Shown: in pieces, positions 1 through 6,468 of the stretch
Layout of the letters: each line of letters opens with the position of its first letter
Numbering within the stretch: the first letter of the stretch is position 1
Position numbers and translations under genes: made by a program
Assembly (NCBI GenBank): GCA_024641445.1
Contig: JAHEDA010000123.1
Coordinates: 1-7,193 of the forward strand
DNA: 7,193 bases
Direction: 5' to 3'
From: Gammaproteobacteria bacterium
Lineage (GTDB): Bacteria > Pseudomonadota > Gammaproteobacteria > UBA6429 > Thiohalophilaceae
The notes under the pieces: generated by a model
Seen by the model: the letters and a program-made list of their open reading frames with translations, nothing else
What the model was told of the DNA's origin: nothing
Database searches by the model: none

Positions 1-1881
1 CACGGCCCAGCGGTAACGGTCCTTGACGCGTGCCCCACCCCAACGGAAACGGACCTTACGTTTTGAATAACCCAGTTCTTGTTGCAGGTTGCGGCGCCAG
101 ATCTCGCCACCCTGGTCATAGGCAATGATTTCATCCCAACCAACATCACCGAGAAAACGGTAGTTGATCATGGCCGGGCCCGCCTGTTCGAACTCGTCAC
201 CCATAATGTGTTTGCCACAACTGGTAATGCCAAAGCTGCGCTCGCCGGTCGAGGCAAACGTATGACGTGCGCGCAACGCGGTCGCAATATCCTTACGCGT
301 GAGTTTGTCGGCAACAACACCGGAAATACCACCCTTGGTTCCGAAAACAGCGGTACCCGGTACGCCACCACCGCATCGGCCACGGTGTTCATCACCCGCC
401 ATCGAGGCACCAATCTTGTAACCGCGTTCCATCGCCTCCTGGTACAGCCAACCGAAGTGTCCCCAGGACGAACCGATCTCAATCAGGCGCTCCAGTTTTG
501 GGTGATGCCAGTCGAGTATGCAACGGCGTCCGCCCACATGAGGTATCAGCAAATGCCCTTCTGGATTATCTGCGTAGGCTACCCATAATTCCTCCAGCGG
601 CCACGCCCCAGGTTTGACCTCGGTGGAGCCGGTGTCTTCATTCCAGTCGACCGAACGTACGTGATCGCCGTTGGCGAGAAAGGGGAAGGCAGGTTCATCA
701 TCATGCAGGTACACCACATTGTGGTCACCACCCGCACAGGAGCTGCCACACCACTCGGTACCGGGATAGGCAATGAACTCACCATCCGTACAAATCTCGC
801 GAATGAGCTTGACGGTCTTTTTCCAGCGGTCGGTCGTAATATTAAAGTCATTGTGTGCAAAGGCCAGTACATCGAGTCCGGTTACATCGCGACCGTAGGT
901 GAGGTTGTAACGTGTTGAGTTCGTGCCAATGGTGTCTTCCGAGTGCACATGTAAATCGGTGTAAAATATCCGGGGAAAGTTGAGCGCGGCATCTATCGTG
1001 ACGAAGAACGTCTGTGGCTTCACCCAGGGATGGTCGGGCAGTCGTGCGGTAATCGCCAGTTCGCCGGGCTTGCTGGTCGATACATCATCCAGTAACAGGA
1101 CCGCCCAACCCTTCTTGGCCAGTTTTTCCTCTTTTTCATACACGGTCGTGCCATCCAGGGTGGCCGAGATCAGCACCTTTTCTGCACGGTCCCAACAGGT
1201 ATTACCCCACTCATCCTCGGCGCGGATGCGCAGAGGTATCTTCTCGCCCTGCTTGACGATACGTGAGCCGGCCCACTGTAGCTGTGCCGGGGCGCCCGGT
1301 ACGATCTGGATCACGAGGTCGGGATTGATAGAGGCAAAACGCGAGGTGCCGAGTGGATCGACGTAGCAGCGAATCTTGAAATTTTCCTCGACAAATGTCT
1401 GCACGCGTGTCCCGGCACCGCCGAAGCGGCGGTCACCGAGGCGGATAATGATGTGGTCACCGGCCTTTACATAGCCATCGAAGGTGTCAACGATAACCGC
1501 CTTCTGAAACGGACGCTCGTGACCCTTCTGGTCGAAACGTACGCTCAGTTTTTGAATAGTTGCCGGACTCTGGCCGGGAAGGGTAGGCGCAGCATGGTAT
1601 TCCGCCGAAATATAATTTGCACTGGCAGGTTCCGTGTTCTGGAACAACGCCCAATCAGAATAGAAACGAAACGTTGCCTTAAACCAGGAGCCATCTGCCA
1701 TGCCGGATGCGCCCACGGTATAGTCGATAACTATCTCCTGCCAGGAACCGGCGACGATACTCTCGACATTGCAGCTGACACTACCAAGAAAGGACATATC
1801 TTTGGTGACGTCGTAAAGACCTTCTGGTGCATGATAATGGCCGAGCTTCTGTTTGAGCTCTTCGTTCGTCATTTTCTTCAT
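1..1881 (-). CDS. DUF3604-family protein, PHP-like metallohydrolase fold (partial, 3' end outside window)
   Basis: I translated 627 codons from the ATG at 1881 to the window edge with no stop; the C-terminus is missing. AGGAG lies 9 nt upstream of this ATG. A second ATG three codons in is 18 nt away, so the first is preferred. There is no signal peptide (charged start MKKMTNEELK), so a cytoplasmic location is inferred. Residues 1 to about 300 look beta-rich. The conserved core follows: DLHVHS (H311, H313), the spacer RDVTGLDVLAFAHND (H343, D345), PGTEW (E376), GGDHNVVY (H387), IPHVGG (H448), EIGSSWG (E468) and MAGDEHRGR (D497, H499). This order of His/Asp/Glu blocks is what I know of the DUF3604 family, which resembles PHP metal-dependent hydrolases or phosphoesterases; no reaction is established. 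Odd points: AHND replaces the usual TDHD-type block, and cysteines C378, C382, C454 and C503 sit beside the presumed metal ligands. It lies 81 bp downstream of the DASS permease on the same strand, so the permease may supply its substrate (inference). Family call strong, function unknown. Confidence 0.85.
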   Translation of the reverse strand, partial: MKKMTNEELKQKLGHYHAPEGLYDVTKDMSFLGSVSCNVESIVAGSWQEIVIDYTVGASGMADGSWFKATFRFYSDWALFQNTEPASANYISAEYHAAPTLPGQSPATIQKLSVRFDQKGHERPFQKAVIVDTFDGYVKAGDHIIIRLGDRRFGGAGTRVQTFVEENFKIRCYVDPLGTSRFASINPDLVIQIVPGAPAQLQWAGSRIVKQGEKIPLRIRAEDEWGNTCWDRAEKVLISATLDGTTVYEKEEKLAKKGWAVLLLDDVSTSKPGELAITARLPDHPWVKPQTFFVTIDAALNFPRIFYTDLHVHSEDTIGTNSTRYNLTYGRDVTGLDVLAFAHNDFNITTDRWKKTVKLIREICTDGEFIAYPGTEWCGSSCAGGDHNVVYLHDDEPAFPFLANGDHVRSVDWNEDTGSTEVKPGAWPLEELWVAYADNPEGHLLIPHVGGRRCILDWHHPKLERLIEIGSSWGHFGWLYQEAMERGYKIGASMAGDEHRGRCGGGVPGTAVFGTKGGISGVVADKLTRKDIATALRARHTFASTGERSFGITSCGKHIMGDEFEQAGPAMINYRFLGDVGWDEIIAYDQGGEIWRRNLQQELGYSKRKVRFRWGGARVKDRYRWAV

Positions 1882-1924
1882 AAGTTACAACTCCTCGTTA
1901 AGCCGTTCTCAAAAAAGTAAAATT

Positions 1925-1942
1925 GCAGACATCCATGTCTGC
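1925..1942 (-). terminator. Hairpin between permease and DUF3604 gene, weak terminator or attenuator
   Basis: GCAGACAT and ATGTCTGC form a perfect 8-bp inverted repeat separated by two bases, so the real loop would be larger. Read on the minus strand, the stem is followed by AATTTTACTTTTTT, a discontinuous U-tract. It begins 20 bp after the permease stop codon. This resembles an intrinsic terminator but is short and has modest GC. No convincing promoter is visible between it and the DUF3604 start, so I infer partial termination or an mRNA processing/stability element that lowers expression of the distal gene rather than a full operon end. Confidence 0.5.
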
Positions 1943-1962
1943 GTGAGGTGAGAGTATTGAGA

Positions 1963-3504
1963 TCAGAATGGCCACTTCGCAGCGGCGTCCCAGATTGGCA
2001 GTCCCAGCATGGCGTACCATGGCGCCATAATGCCAATGCCGTAGGCAATGGCGATCAGGATACATACCCAACCAGCCTTGGCGTAATCAGTCACAGTGAA
2101 CTCATCAGATCCGTAGGCAATCACCGCCGCAGTGATTTGGGTCGGCAGGAGATAGGCGTAGGTATCCGTGTCACACACCAACAGCGTAAAGGCTACTGGG
2201 TGAAGATTTAGGCCGGGGGCCATGGCAAACACAACTGGCGCCAGCATGGCGACAGCAGCCACATTGGATAACATGCCAATACGGATGATGTGAGTGCCTA
2301 TCATCATAATAAACAGGATCATGGGCCAACTATGTCCCGCCACCGCGTTGTGTATGCTGCTGGCCAACCAGTCAGCGAGCCCGGACTTGGACATTGCCGC
2401 GGTCAGTGTGATAGCGCCACCCAACAGCAGGAAGGTACCCCAGATAGTCTTGTCCTGTACCTCTTTCCATTTGAATGGAAACATACCCGGGATAAATAAC
2501 ACCATCATGCCGATCAACCCGATTACACCAAGCTGATAGGTATGCAACTGATAGATTGGGCTACCCTTACCCATCATGAACAGCAGCGCGATAATGGCGA
2601 ACATGATTAACAGTGTCCATTCTGCGCGTGACATAGGACCCAGGGCCTTATACTGCTCCGTGATCCGGGAATGCCCACCCGCTATTTCAATACCGCCGGT
2701 CTTGAAGTGATAGCGTACCCACCACTGGGTTAACACAAACATACCGAGATAGGGAAACTGCAATACCGCCCATTGCAGGTAGTTGATTGAATAACCTGCG
2801 CCGGAGAAGATGTTGACCATGATCAGATTCGGTAGATGCGCTGTCATGATGAACACACCGCAAATCATGGTCCCATAGACGAGTGATTGAATCAGGATGG
2901 CCTTCTTGGCCTCCTGCTCCTGTGGACTGTCACTCAATAGACTCGTAATACCCTTTACCACCGGTAAGAGGGTGGCTGCACGGGCGTTAGCCGCCGGGAT
3001 CAGGAAGGCGAGAATAACATTGACACCGAACATACCCCAGATGACACGGCCGACATTGGATGCCTTGATCTTGCTGAGAATACCCAGTGCGATACGGCGG
3101 TCAAGCTTGAGCAGTTGCATCACAGCGCCAACGAGGAAGGCGAATAGACACAACCAAACCACATGCTTGGTGAAGCCTGAGAAAACAATATCCATCGGCG
3201 GTGCAAATTTACCTTTCTTTTCTACCCAGGGTACGCCATGTGTGAGGATGAGTAGTGTGGGCACCGAAATACCGGTGATGCCAACGGGCATCGCCTCGGA
3301 GACCCACATAATGGATGCCCAAATGACCACGCCAAGAACGGCCATACCATTTTCATTGAGGCCTTCTGGTTGAGGTAAAACCCAGAGAAATAAAGCGAGC
3401 AGAATCCATGCCGCGATAAAGCCTGGGAACACGCGGCCTGGTGAACGCCCACTCTTTCTTATGTTATCGGCAATATATTCGAACCAACTTTGTGTCATTG
3501 TCAT
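1963..3504 (-). CDS. DASS/SLC13-like anion permease, divergent member
   Basis: A complete 513-residue polytopic inner-membrane protein. The start at 3504 has AGGAGG 9 nt upstream; the ATG two codons later is too far from it. Hydrophobic segments occur at about 27-43, 53-70, 72-90, 115-133, 153-170, 202-230, 245-262, 296-312, 324-341, 354-370, 394-410, 413-430, 437-462 and 477-500. Family features visible: VSEAMPVGITG at 68-78, IPAANARAATLLPVVKG at 169-185 (first substrate/cation hairpin), MLSNVAAVAMLAPV at 411-424 (second hairpin) and the C-terminal LLPTQITAAVIAYGS followed by DYAKAGW. Known family members move di- or tricarboxylates, sulfate or related anions, often with Na+. In characterised Na+-coupled members both hairpins carry Ser-Asn-Thr; here they read Ala-Asn-Ala (172-174) and Ser-Asn-Val (413-415), so Na+ coupling and substrate cannot be assumed. 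It is divergent from the Crp-like regulator gene and upstream of the DUF3604 gene, probably in one unit. The substrate is unknown. Confidence 0.85.
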   Translation of the reverse strand: MTMTQSWFEYIADNIRKSGRSPGRVFPGFIAAWILLALFLWVLPQPEGLNENGMAVLGVVIWASIMWVSEAMPVGITGISVPTLLILTHGVPWVEKKGKFAPPMDIVFSGFTKHVVWLCLFAFLVGAVMQLLKLDRRIALGILSKIKASNVGRVIWGMFGVNVILAFLIPAANARAATLLPVVKGITSLLSDSPQEQEAKKAILIQSLVYGTMICGVFIMTAHLPNLIMVNIFSGAGYSINYLQWAVLQFPYLGMFVLTQWWVRYHFKTGGIEIAGGHSRITEQYKALGPMSRAEWTLLIMFAIIALLFMMGKGSPIYQLHTYQLGVIGLIGMMVLFIPGMFPFKWKEVQDKTIWGTFLLLGGAITLTAAMSKSGLADWLASSIHNAVAGHSWPMILFIMMIGTHIIRIGMLSNVAAVAMLAPVVFAMAPGLNLHPVAFTLLVCDTDTYAYLLPTQITAAVIAYGSDEFTVTDYAKAGWVCILIAIAYGIGIMAPWYAMLGLPIWDAAAKWPF

Positions 3505-3626
3505 GTTGTGGTTCCTCCTTGGTAATTGGTTTTATTGTTGCATGCGGATCGATCCCTGCCATAATCAGAAACGGGTGGTTGCGAGCATATTCAGGTACTC
3601 TCGCCGTACCAACGGGATTTGTCTGT

Positions 3627-3632
3627 ACTATC
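3627..3632 (-). promoter_or_regulatory. Candidate -10 element for the permease/DUF3604 unit
   Basis: On the minus strand this reads GATAGT, a 4/6 match to TATAAT. It predicts transcription from about 3620 and a leader of about 116 nt. No good -35 is present, as is usual for an activator-dependent promoter. Its value comes from the inverted repeat at 3654-3669, whose centre (3661.5) falls at -41.5 from the predicted start, the class II activator position. GTCTG (3621-3625) and CAGAC (3639-3643) flank it as a further inverted repeat. The element alone is weak. Confidence 0.3.
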
Positions 3633-3653
3633 CTCAACCAGACTCGTAGATAC

Positions 3654-3669
3654 TGTCGCGTGCATGACA
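3654..3669. promoter_or_regulatory. Inverted repeat of Crp/CooA geometry, likely operator for the adjacent regulator
   Basis: The plus strand reads TGTCG-CGTGCA-TGACA; its complement reads TGTCA-TGCACG-CGACA. Five-base half-sites separated by six bases, spanning 16 bp, is the standard spacing for Crp-family dimers. The half-sites match the CooA consensus TGTCA-N6-CGACA as I remember it, rather than the TGTGA of Crp or TTGAT of Fnr. The neighbouring regulator carries Arg-Gln at the CooA recognition-helix positions, which fits. It lies in the divergent gap, so it could serve both directions. Binding is inferred. Confidence 0.5.
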
Positions 3670-3680
3670 ATCTTGCTAAC

Positions 3681-3694
3681 TTGGACAGTGCCAA
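3681..3694. promoter_or_regulatory. 14-bp imperfect palindrome TTGGA-N4-GCCAA
   Basis: TTGG and CCAA are inverted and six bases apart, giving a 14-bp site of Fnr-like length. The half-sites (TTGGA, TTGGC) differ from the Fnr half-site TTGAT, and the adjacent regulator does not have the Fnr recognition residues. It lies just upstream of the AT-rich stretch that may be the -10 of the regulator gene, so a second protein or autoregulation is possible. Weak evidence. Confidence 0.2.
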
Positions 3695-3699
3695 ATAAA

Positions 3700-3705
3700 T
3701 ATAAA
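3700..3705 (+). promoter_or_regulatory. Candidate -10 for the Crp-like regulator gene
   Basis: TATAAA within an AT-rich run (3694-3708) is a 5/6 match to the sigma-70 -10 hexamer and predicts a start near 3712, only about 15 nt before the ATG at 3727. No -35 with good spacing is seen. The short leader agrees with the absence of a Shine-Dalgarno sequence ahead of that ATG. The AT-rich run offers other registers. Confidence 0.35.
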
Positions 3706-3726
3706 TAACTATTTCACCAAATACTT

Positions 3727-4461
3727 ATGAATGATGACAGACGCAAACTGATAACGATGAACAATACCCCTATCTATAAACCACAGGGTTCTCTTTTATC
3801 CTGCATGCAGCAAGACGAGCGTGAGCAGTTGTTAGCGCTGGCAGAACAGCGGCATTACACAAAGGGTGATTTTATTTTCCGTGTAGGTTCTCCCGCGCAG
3901 CACGTTTATCTTCTGACCGATGGGCGAGTGAAGATTTTTGAACTCTCTTCACTGGGGCGAGAGGTTATCCTGTGGTTTTGTTTCAGCGGTGAAATGTTTG
4001 GCATGGCGGAAACACCACGAGGCGGCCCACGTCAGGTATTTGCTCAGGCGTGCAGCGACACCTCTGCACTCGTGGTGAAGCGTGAGGACTTTACCGATTT
4101 CCTGATCCAAAGACCCACGGTGGCACTTCTGGTTATCGAGATGCTCTCCTGTCGCATGCGCGGCCTTGGTGACATGCTTTTGAATCTGTCATCTGAAGAT
4201 GTGGCTACGCGTCTGATAAAATTACTGACGCGTCTGAGTGTGGTATATGGTGTACCAGCGGGGGCTGAGGTAAAACTGAGTATTGCCCTTACGCACCAGG
4301 AGTTGGCCGACATGATCGGTACCAGTCGCCAGACGGTCACCGGTATTCTCGGTGATCTGAGGCGCCAGGGACTATTACGGATTGAAGACCACTGTATTGT
4401 GGTGCGGCGAGGCGCGATACTGGATAGTGATGCCCCCGTCTCATCGACTGGGGTTAGATAA
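3727..4461 (+). CDS. Crp/Fnr-family transcriptional regulator
   Basis: A complete 244-residue cytoplasmic DNA-binding protein. Residues about 22-120 form the cyclic-nucleotide-binding-type beta-roll (KGDFIFRVGSPAQHVYLLTDGRVKIFE region; GEMFGMAE at 88-95), about 125-155 the dimerisation helix, and about 160-232 the winged helix, with the HTH LTHQELADMIGTSRQTVTGI at 188-207. R201-Q202-T203-V204-T205 of the recognition helix resembles CooA (Arg-Gln, then Ser three residues on) and differs from Crp (Arg-Glu...Arg) and Fnr (Glu...Ser-Arg). CooA's heme ligands (Cys and His in GDMFCMH) are Gly and Ala here, so CO sensing through heme is unlikely. The Arg-Ser pair that holds cAMP phosphate in Crp reads Arg-Gln in my alignment of this stretch (102-103), so the effector is unknown. 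There is no Fnr-type N-terminal cysteine cluster. No Shine-Dalgarno precedes ATG 3727 or the in-frame ATG at 3757, so the start is uncertain. It is divergent from the permease, which is its likely target. Confidence 0.9.
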   Translation: MNDDRRKLITMNNTPIYKPQGSLLSCMQQDEREQLLALAEQRHYTKGDFIFRVGSPAQHVYLLTDGRVKIFELSSLGREVILWFCFSGEMFGMAETPRGGPRQVFAQACSDTSALVVKREDFTDFLIQRPTVALLVIEMLSCRMRGLGDMLLNLSSEDVATRLIKLLTRLSVVYGVPAGAEVKLSIALTHQELADMIGTSRQTVTGILGDLRRQGLLRIEDHCIVVRRGAILDSDAPVSSTGVR

Positions 4462-4479
4462 GAAGAGATAGCATAAAGA

Positions 4480-4746
4480 ATGACAACCTTACTTGGCATA
4501 CTTCTGGTAGTGGATTTATACGTGGTCGTGTATTACCGCTTGATGGTGCGCTTTCACTATGAACGCCACAACCGGCTAAAAGAGCGTACCTTCGGCGCCA
4601 TTTTCAGTATTCCTCCATGGTCGCGCCTGGATGAGCGTGGCAGGATATATGCGAAACGCTATTGGATTGCCGTCATCATCATGACAGCAATCGTACTCTA
4701 TCTCGGGATGACCTTAAATTTCACCCCATTCAGTGGGGCTCGATAG
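4480..4746 (+). CDS. Small membrane protein of unknown function, two predicted helices
   Basis: An 88-residue protein starting 18 bp after the stop of the Crp-like regulator gene, so probably co-transcribed. The ribosome binding site is weak (AAGAG about 12 nt upstream). Hydrophobic segments at about 3-22 and 62-78 flank a basic, polar central stretch (FHYERHNRLKERTF, then DERGRIYAKRYW), which suggests two transmembrane helices with the central part facing the cytoplasm by the positive-inside rule. I recognise no family. The ORF is credible because it follows the regulator closely, has a balanced membrane-protein composition and ends before the next promoter. Its position suggests a role linked to the regulator or to the SulP transporter, as a sensor accessory or transporter subunit; that is speculation. 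Confidence 0.7.
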   Translation: MTTLLGILLVVDLYVVVYYRLMVRFHYERHNRLKERTFGAIFSIPPWSRLDERGRIYAKRYWIAVIIMTAIVLYLGMTLNFTPFSGAR

Positions 4747-4820
4747 CCATCTCCCGCAATGTCTGGCTGCGGCCATCTAACATCGATTTCTGAGCTAGTC
4801 CGTCGGGCTAAATCTGAATC

Positions 4821-4829
4821 TGCTATACT
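4821..4829 (+). promoter_or_regulatory. Extended -10 promoter for the SulP gene
   Basis: TGCTATACT fits the extended -10 form TGn-TATAAT with one mismatch in the hexamer. It predicts a start near 4836, about 30 nt before the SulP ATG. The -35 region is poor, which extended -10 promoters tolerate. It implies that SulP can be transcribed independently of the regulator and small membrane protein genes; read-through from them is still possible because no strong terminator is visible in the 120-bp gap. Confidence 0.5.
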
Positions 4830-4866
4830 ATCCGGCCATTTTCTGTAGTACCTCCCCGAGGTTGTC

Positions 4867-6396
4867 ATGTTCCAACTTGGCTGCACGAGCCGTGTCTGCT
4901 TTAAAAATGAAGTGTTATCTGGCCTGACAGTGGCGCTGGCGCTTGTCCCTGAGGCCGTGGCCTTTGCCTTTGTCGCAGGGGTGCAACCCTTGGTTGGGTT
5001 GTATGCCGCCTTCTTGGTAGGTTTGTTGGCGGCTATTTTTGGTGGTCGCCCCGGGATGATCTCCGGTGCAACCGGGTCAATGGCTGTTGTCATGGTGGCC
5101 CTGGTGGCCAGACACGGTGTTGAGTATTTGTTGGCGGCAGTGATACTAACGGGAATTATCCAGATGGGCGCGGGTGTCTTGCGTCTGGGTAAGTACATCC
5201 GCATCGTGCCGCATCCGGTAATGCTGGGTTTTGTCAATGGTCTGGCAATCGTGATCTTTCTGGCCCAGCTGCAACACTTTCAAATCACCCTGCCTGAGGG
5301 GGGGCACGCATGGATGAGTGGGGTAACGCTGTGGACCTTCCTGGGCCTGATCGCATTGACCATGTCCATCATTTACTTTCTACCCAAACTGACCAGCGCA
5401 TTTCCGGCCTCGCTGGCGGCGATCATTATCGTCAGCGTGCTGGTGATCACCTTAAATCTCCAGACCGCCACCGTCGGTGACCTTGCCAGCATCAAGGGTG
5501 GCTTGCCGAGCTTTCATCTCCCGGCGGTGCCTTTCAACCTGGAGACCCTGCGCATCATTCTGCCTTACTCGTTTATTCTTGCTGCGGTGGGCCTGATCGA
5601 ATCCCTGTTGACCCTGACCTTGATCGACGAGGTGACCAATACGCGTGGCCGTGGTAATCGTGAGTGCATGGGGCAGGGGATCGCCAATACGGTTACCGGC
5701 ATGTTCGGTGGTATGGGTGGCTGCGCCATGATTGGCCAGAGCATGATCAACATAAACTCCGGTGGACGTCAGCGTATGTCGGGTGTAGCGGCGGCGGTGT
5801 TCCTGTTGATGTTTATCCTGTTTGCCTCACCCATGATCGAACGTATCCCGATGGCCGCATTGGTAGGTGTGATGTTCATCGTGGTCTTCGCCACCTTTGA
5901 GTGGTCGAGCTTTCGTATCATCCGCAAGATCCCGCGCACGGATGCCTTTGTACTGGTGTTGGTCTCCATCGTCACGGTCTTCACCGACCTGGCGATAGCC
6001 GTGGTCGTGGGTGTTATCGTCTCGGCCCTGGCCTTTGCCTGGGAACACGCCCGGCACATCAATGTGAAGGGCTACGATGACGCCAAGGGTTCGCGCGTGT
6101 ATGAGCTGAATGGCCCCTTGTTCTTCGGCTCGGTCAAAAGCTTCATGGAGCTGTTCAACCCGGAGCAGGACCCGGACGATGTCATCATTGAGTTTCAGAA
6201 CTCGCGCGTGGCCGATCACTCGGCGATTGAGGCGATCGACAATCTGGCTGAGCGCTATATCCGGGCCGGCAAGACCCTGCACCTGCGCCACCTGAGTGTC
6301 GAGTGTCGTGAGCTGCTCACCAAGGCCGGTGACCTGGTTGAGGTGAATGTGCTGGAAGACCCGCGTTACGCCATTGCGGACGACAAGCTGGCGTGA
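4867..6396 (+). CDS. SulP (SLC26-type) inorganic anion transporter with STAS domain
   Basis: A complete 509-residue inner-membrane transporter. GAGG lies 5 nt before the ATG. The membrane domain spans about 15-395 and shows family landmarks: ALVPEAVAFAFVAGVQP (25-41) in the first helix, GGRPGMISGATGSMAVV (59-75) including the helix whose end forms part of the anion site, and GGMGGCAMIGQSMININSGG (281-300) followed by RQRMSG. The cytoplasmic STAS domain covers about 405-505; in it RVADHSAIEAI (447-457) holds S452 at the position equivalent to the phosphorylatable Ser of anti-sigma antagonists. SulP proteins carry sulfate, bicarbonate, chloride or other anions by symport or exchange; the substrate cannot be read from sequence. 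In an autotrophic sulfur oxidiser, bicarbonate uptake or sulfate movement would both make sense. The 3' half looks richer in third-position G/C than the neighbouring permease and regulator genes. Confidence 0.93.
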   Translation: MFQLGCTSRVCFKNEVLSGLTVALALVPEAVAFAFVAGVQPLVGLYAAFLVGLLAAIFGGRPGMISGATGSMAVVMVALVARHGVEYLLAAVILTGIIQMGAGVLRLGKYIRIVPHPVMLGFVNGLAIVIFLAQLQHFQITLPEGGHAWMSGVTLWTFLGLIALTMSIIYFLPKLTSAFPASLAAIIIVSVLVITLNLQTATVGDLASIKGGLPSFHLPAVPFNLETLRIILPYSFILAAVGLIESLLTLTLIDEVTNTRGRGNRECMGQGIANTVTGMFGGMGGCAMIGQSMININSGGRQRMSGVAAAVFLLMFILFASPMIERIPMAALVGVMFIVVFATFEWSSFRIIRKIPRTDAFVLVLVSIVTVFTDLAIAVVVGVIVSALAFAWEHARHINVKGYDDAKGSRVYELNGPLFFGSVKSFMELFNPEQDPDDVIIEFQNSRVADHSAIEAIDNLAERYIRAGKTLHLRHLSVECRELLTKAGDLVEVNVLEDPRYAIADDKLA

Positions 6397-6412
6397 GCAT
6401 AGTGGTCCGGAC

Positions 6413-6461
6413 GTGTCGAGGCATCATCGCCTGTTGTAACAGCGCGATGACACCTCGGCAC
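6413..6461. terminator. Long compound hairpin between convergent genes
   Basis: Three nested inverted repeats form one structure: GTGTCGAGG with CCTCGGCAC (one G-T mismatch), then TCATCGC with GCGATGA (perfect), then CTGTT with AACAG (perfect) around a GT centre, interrupted only by CA/CA and a single C. It lies 16 bp past the SulP stop and 7 bp past the DsrE2-type stop. Neither side has a good T-run, so it is not a textbook intrinsic terminator. It most likely protects or ends both convergent transcripts; a palindromic REP-like repeat is the alternative. Confidence 0.6.
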
Positions 6462-6468
6462 ATAGTCA

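Noticed and set aside
79..588. Plus-strand open frame of 169 codons, and further frames at 980-1366 and 1453-1920
   Set aside because: They lie opposite the DUF3604 coding sequence, which is continuous on the minus strand with recognisable motifs and a good ribosome binding site; these frames show no family features.
2897..3373. Plus-strand open frame of 158 codons
   Set aside because: Antisense to the permease gene; the composition is that of a shadow frame and there is no ribosome binding site.
3546..3555. 10-bp palindrome GGATCGATCC in the permease leader
   Set aside because: Perfectly symmetric but short, built from overlapping GATC, and with no partner site; chance occurrence is likely.
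3681..3694. A genuine Fnr box
   Set aside because: The length is right but the half-sites are TTGGA/TTGGC rather than TTGAT, and the neighbouring regulator lacks Fnr recognition residues and cluster cysteines. Kept only as a weak palindrome.
3727..4461. Calling the regulator CooA, a CO sensor
   Set aside because: The Cys and His ligands of CooA's GDMFCMH block are Gly and Ala here (GEMFGMA), and no CO dehydrogenase genes are present. Only the DNA-reading residues resemble CooA.
4794..4810. Small inverted repeat TAGTCC/GGGCTA upstream of the SulP promoter as a terminator
   Set aside because: One mismatch, three-base loop and no T-run; it is too weak to call.
5827..6291. Minus-strand open frame of 154 codons
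   Set aside because: Antisense to the SulP gene; rich in His/Asp/Gly/Arg as expected from a shadow of a GC-rich membrane/STAS sequence, with no recognisable domain.
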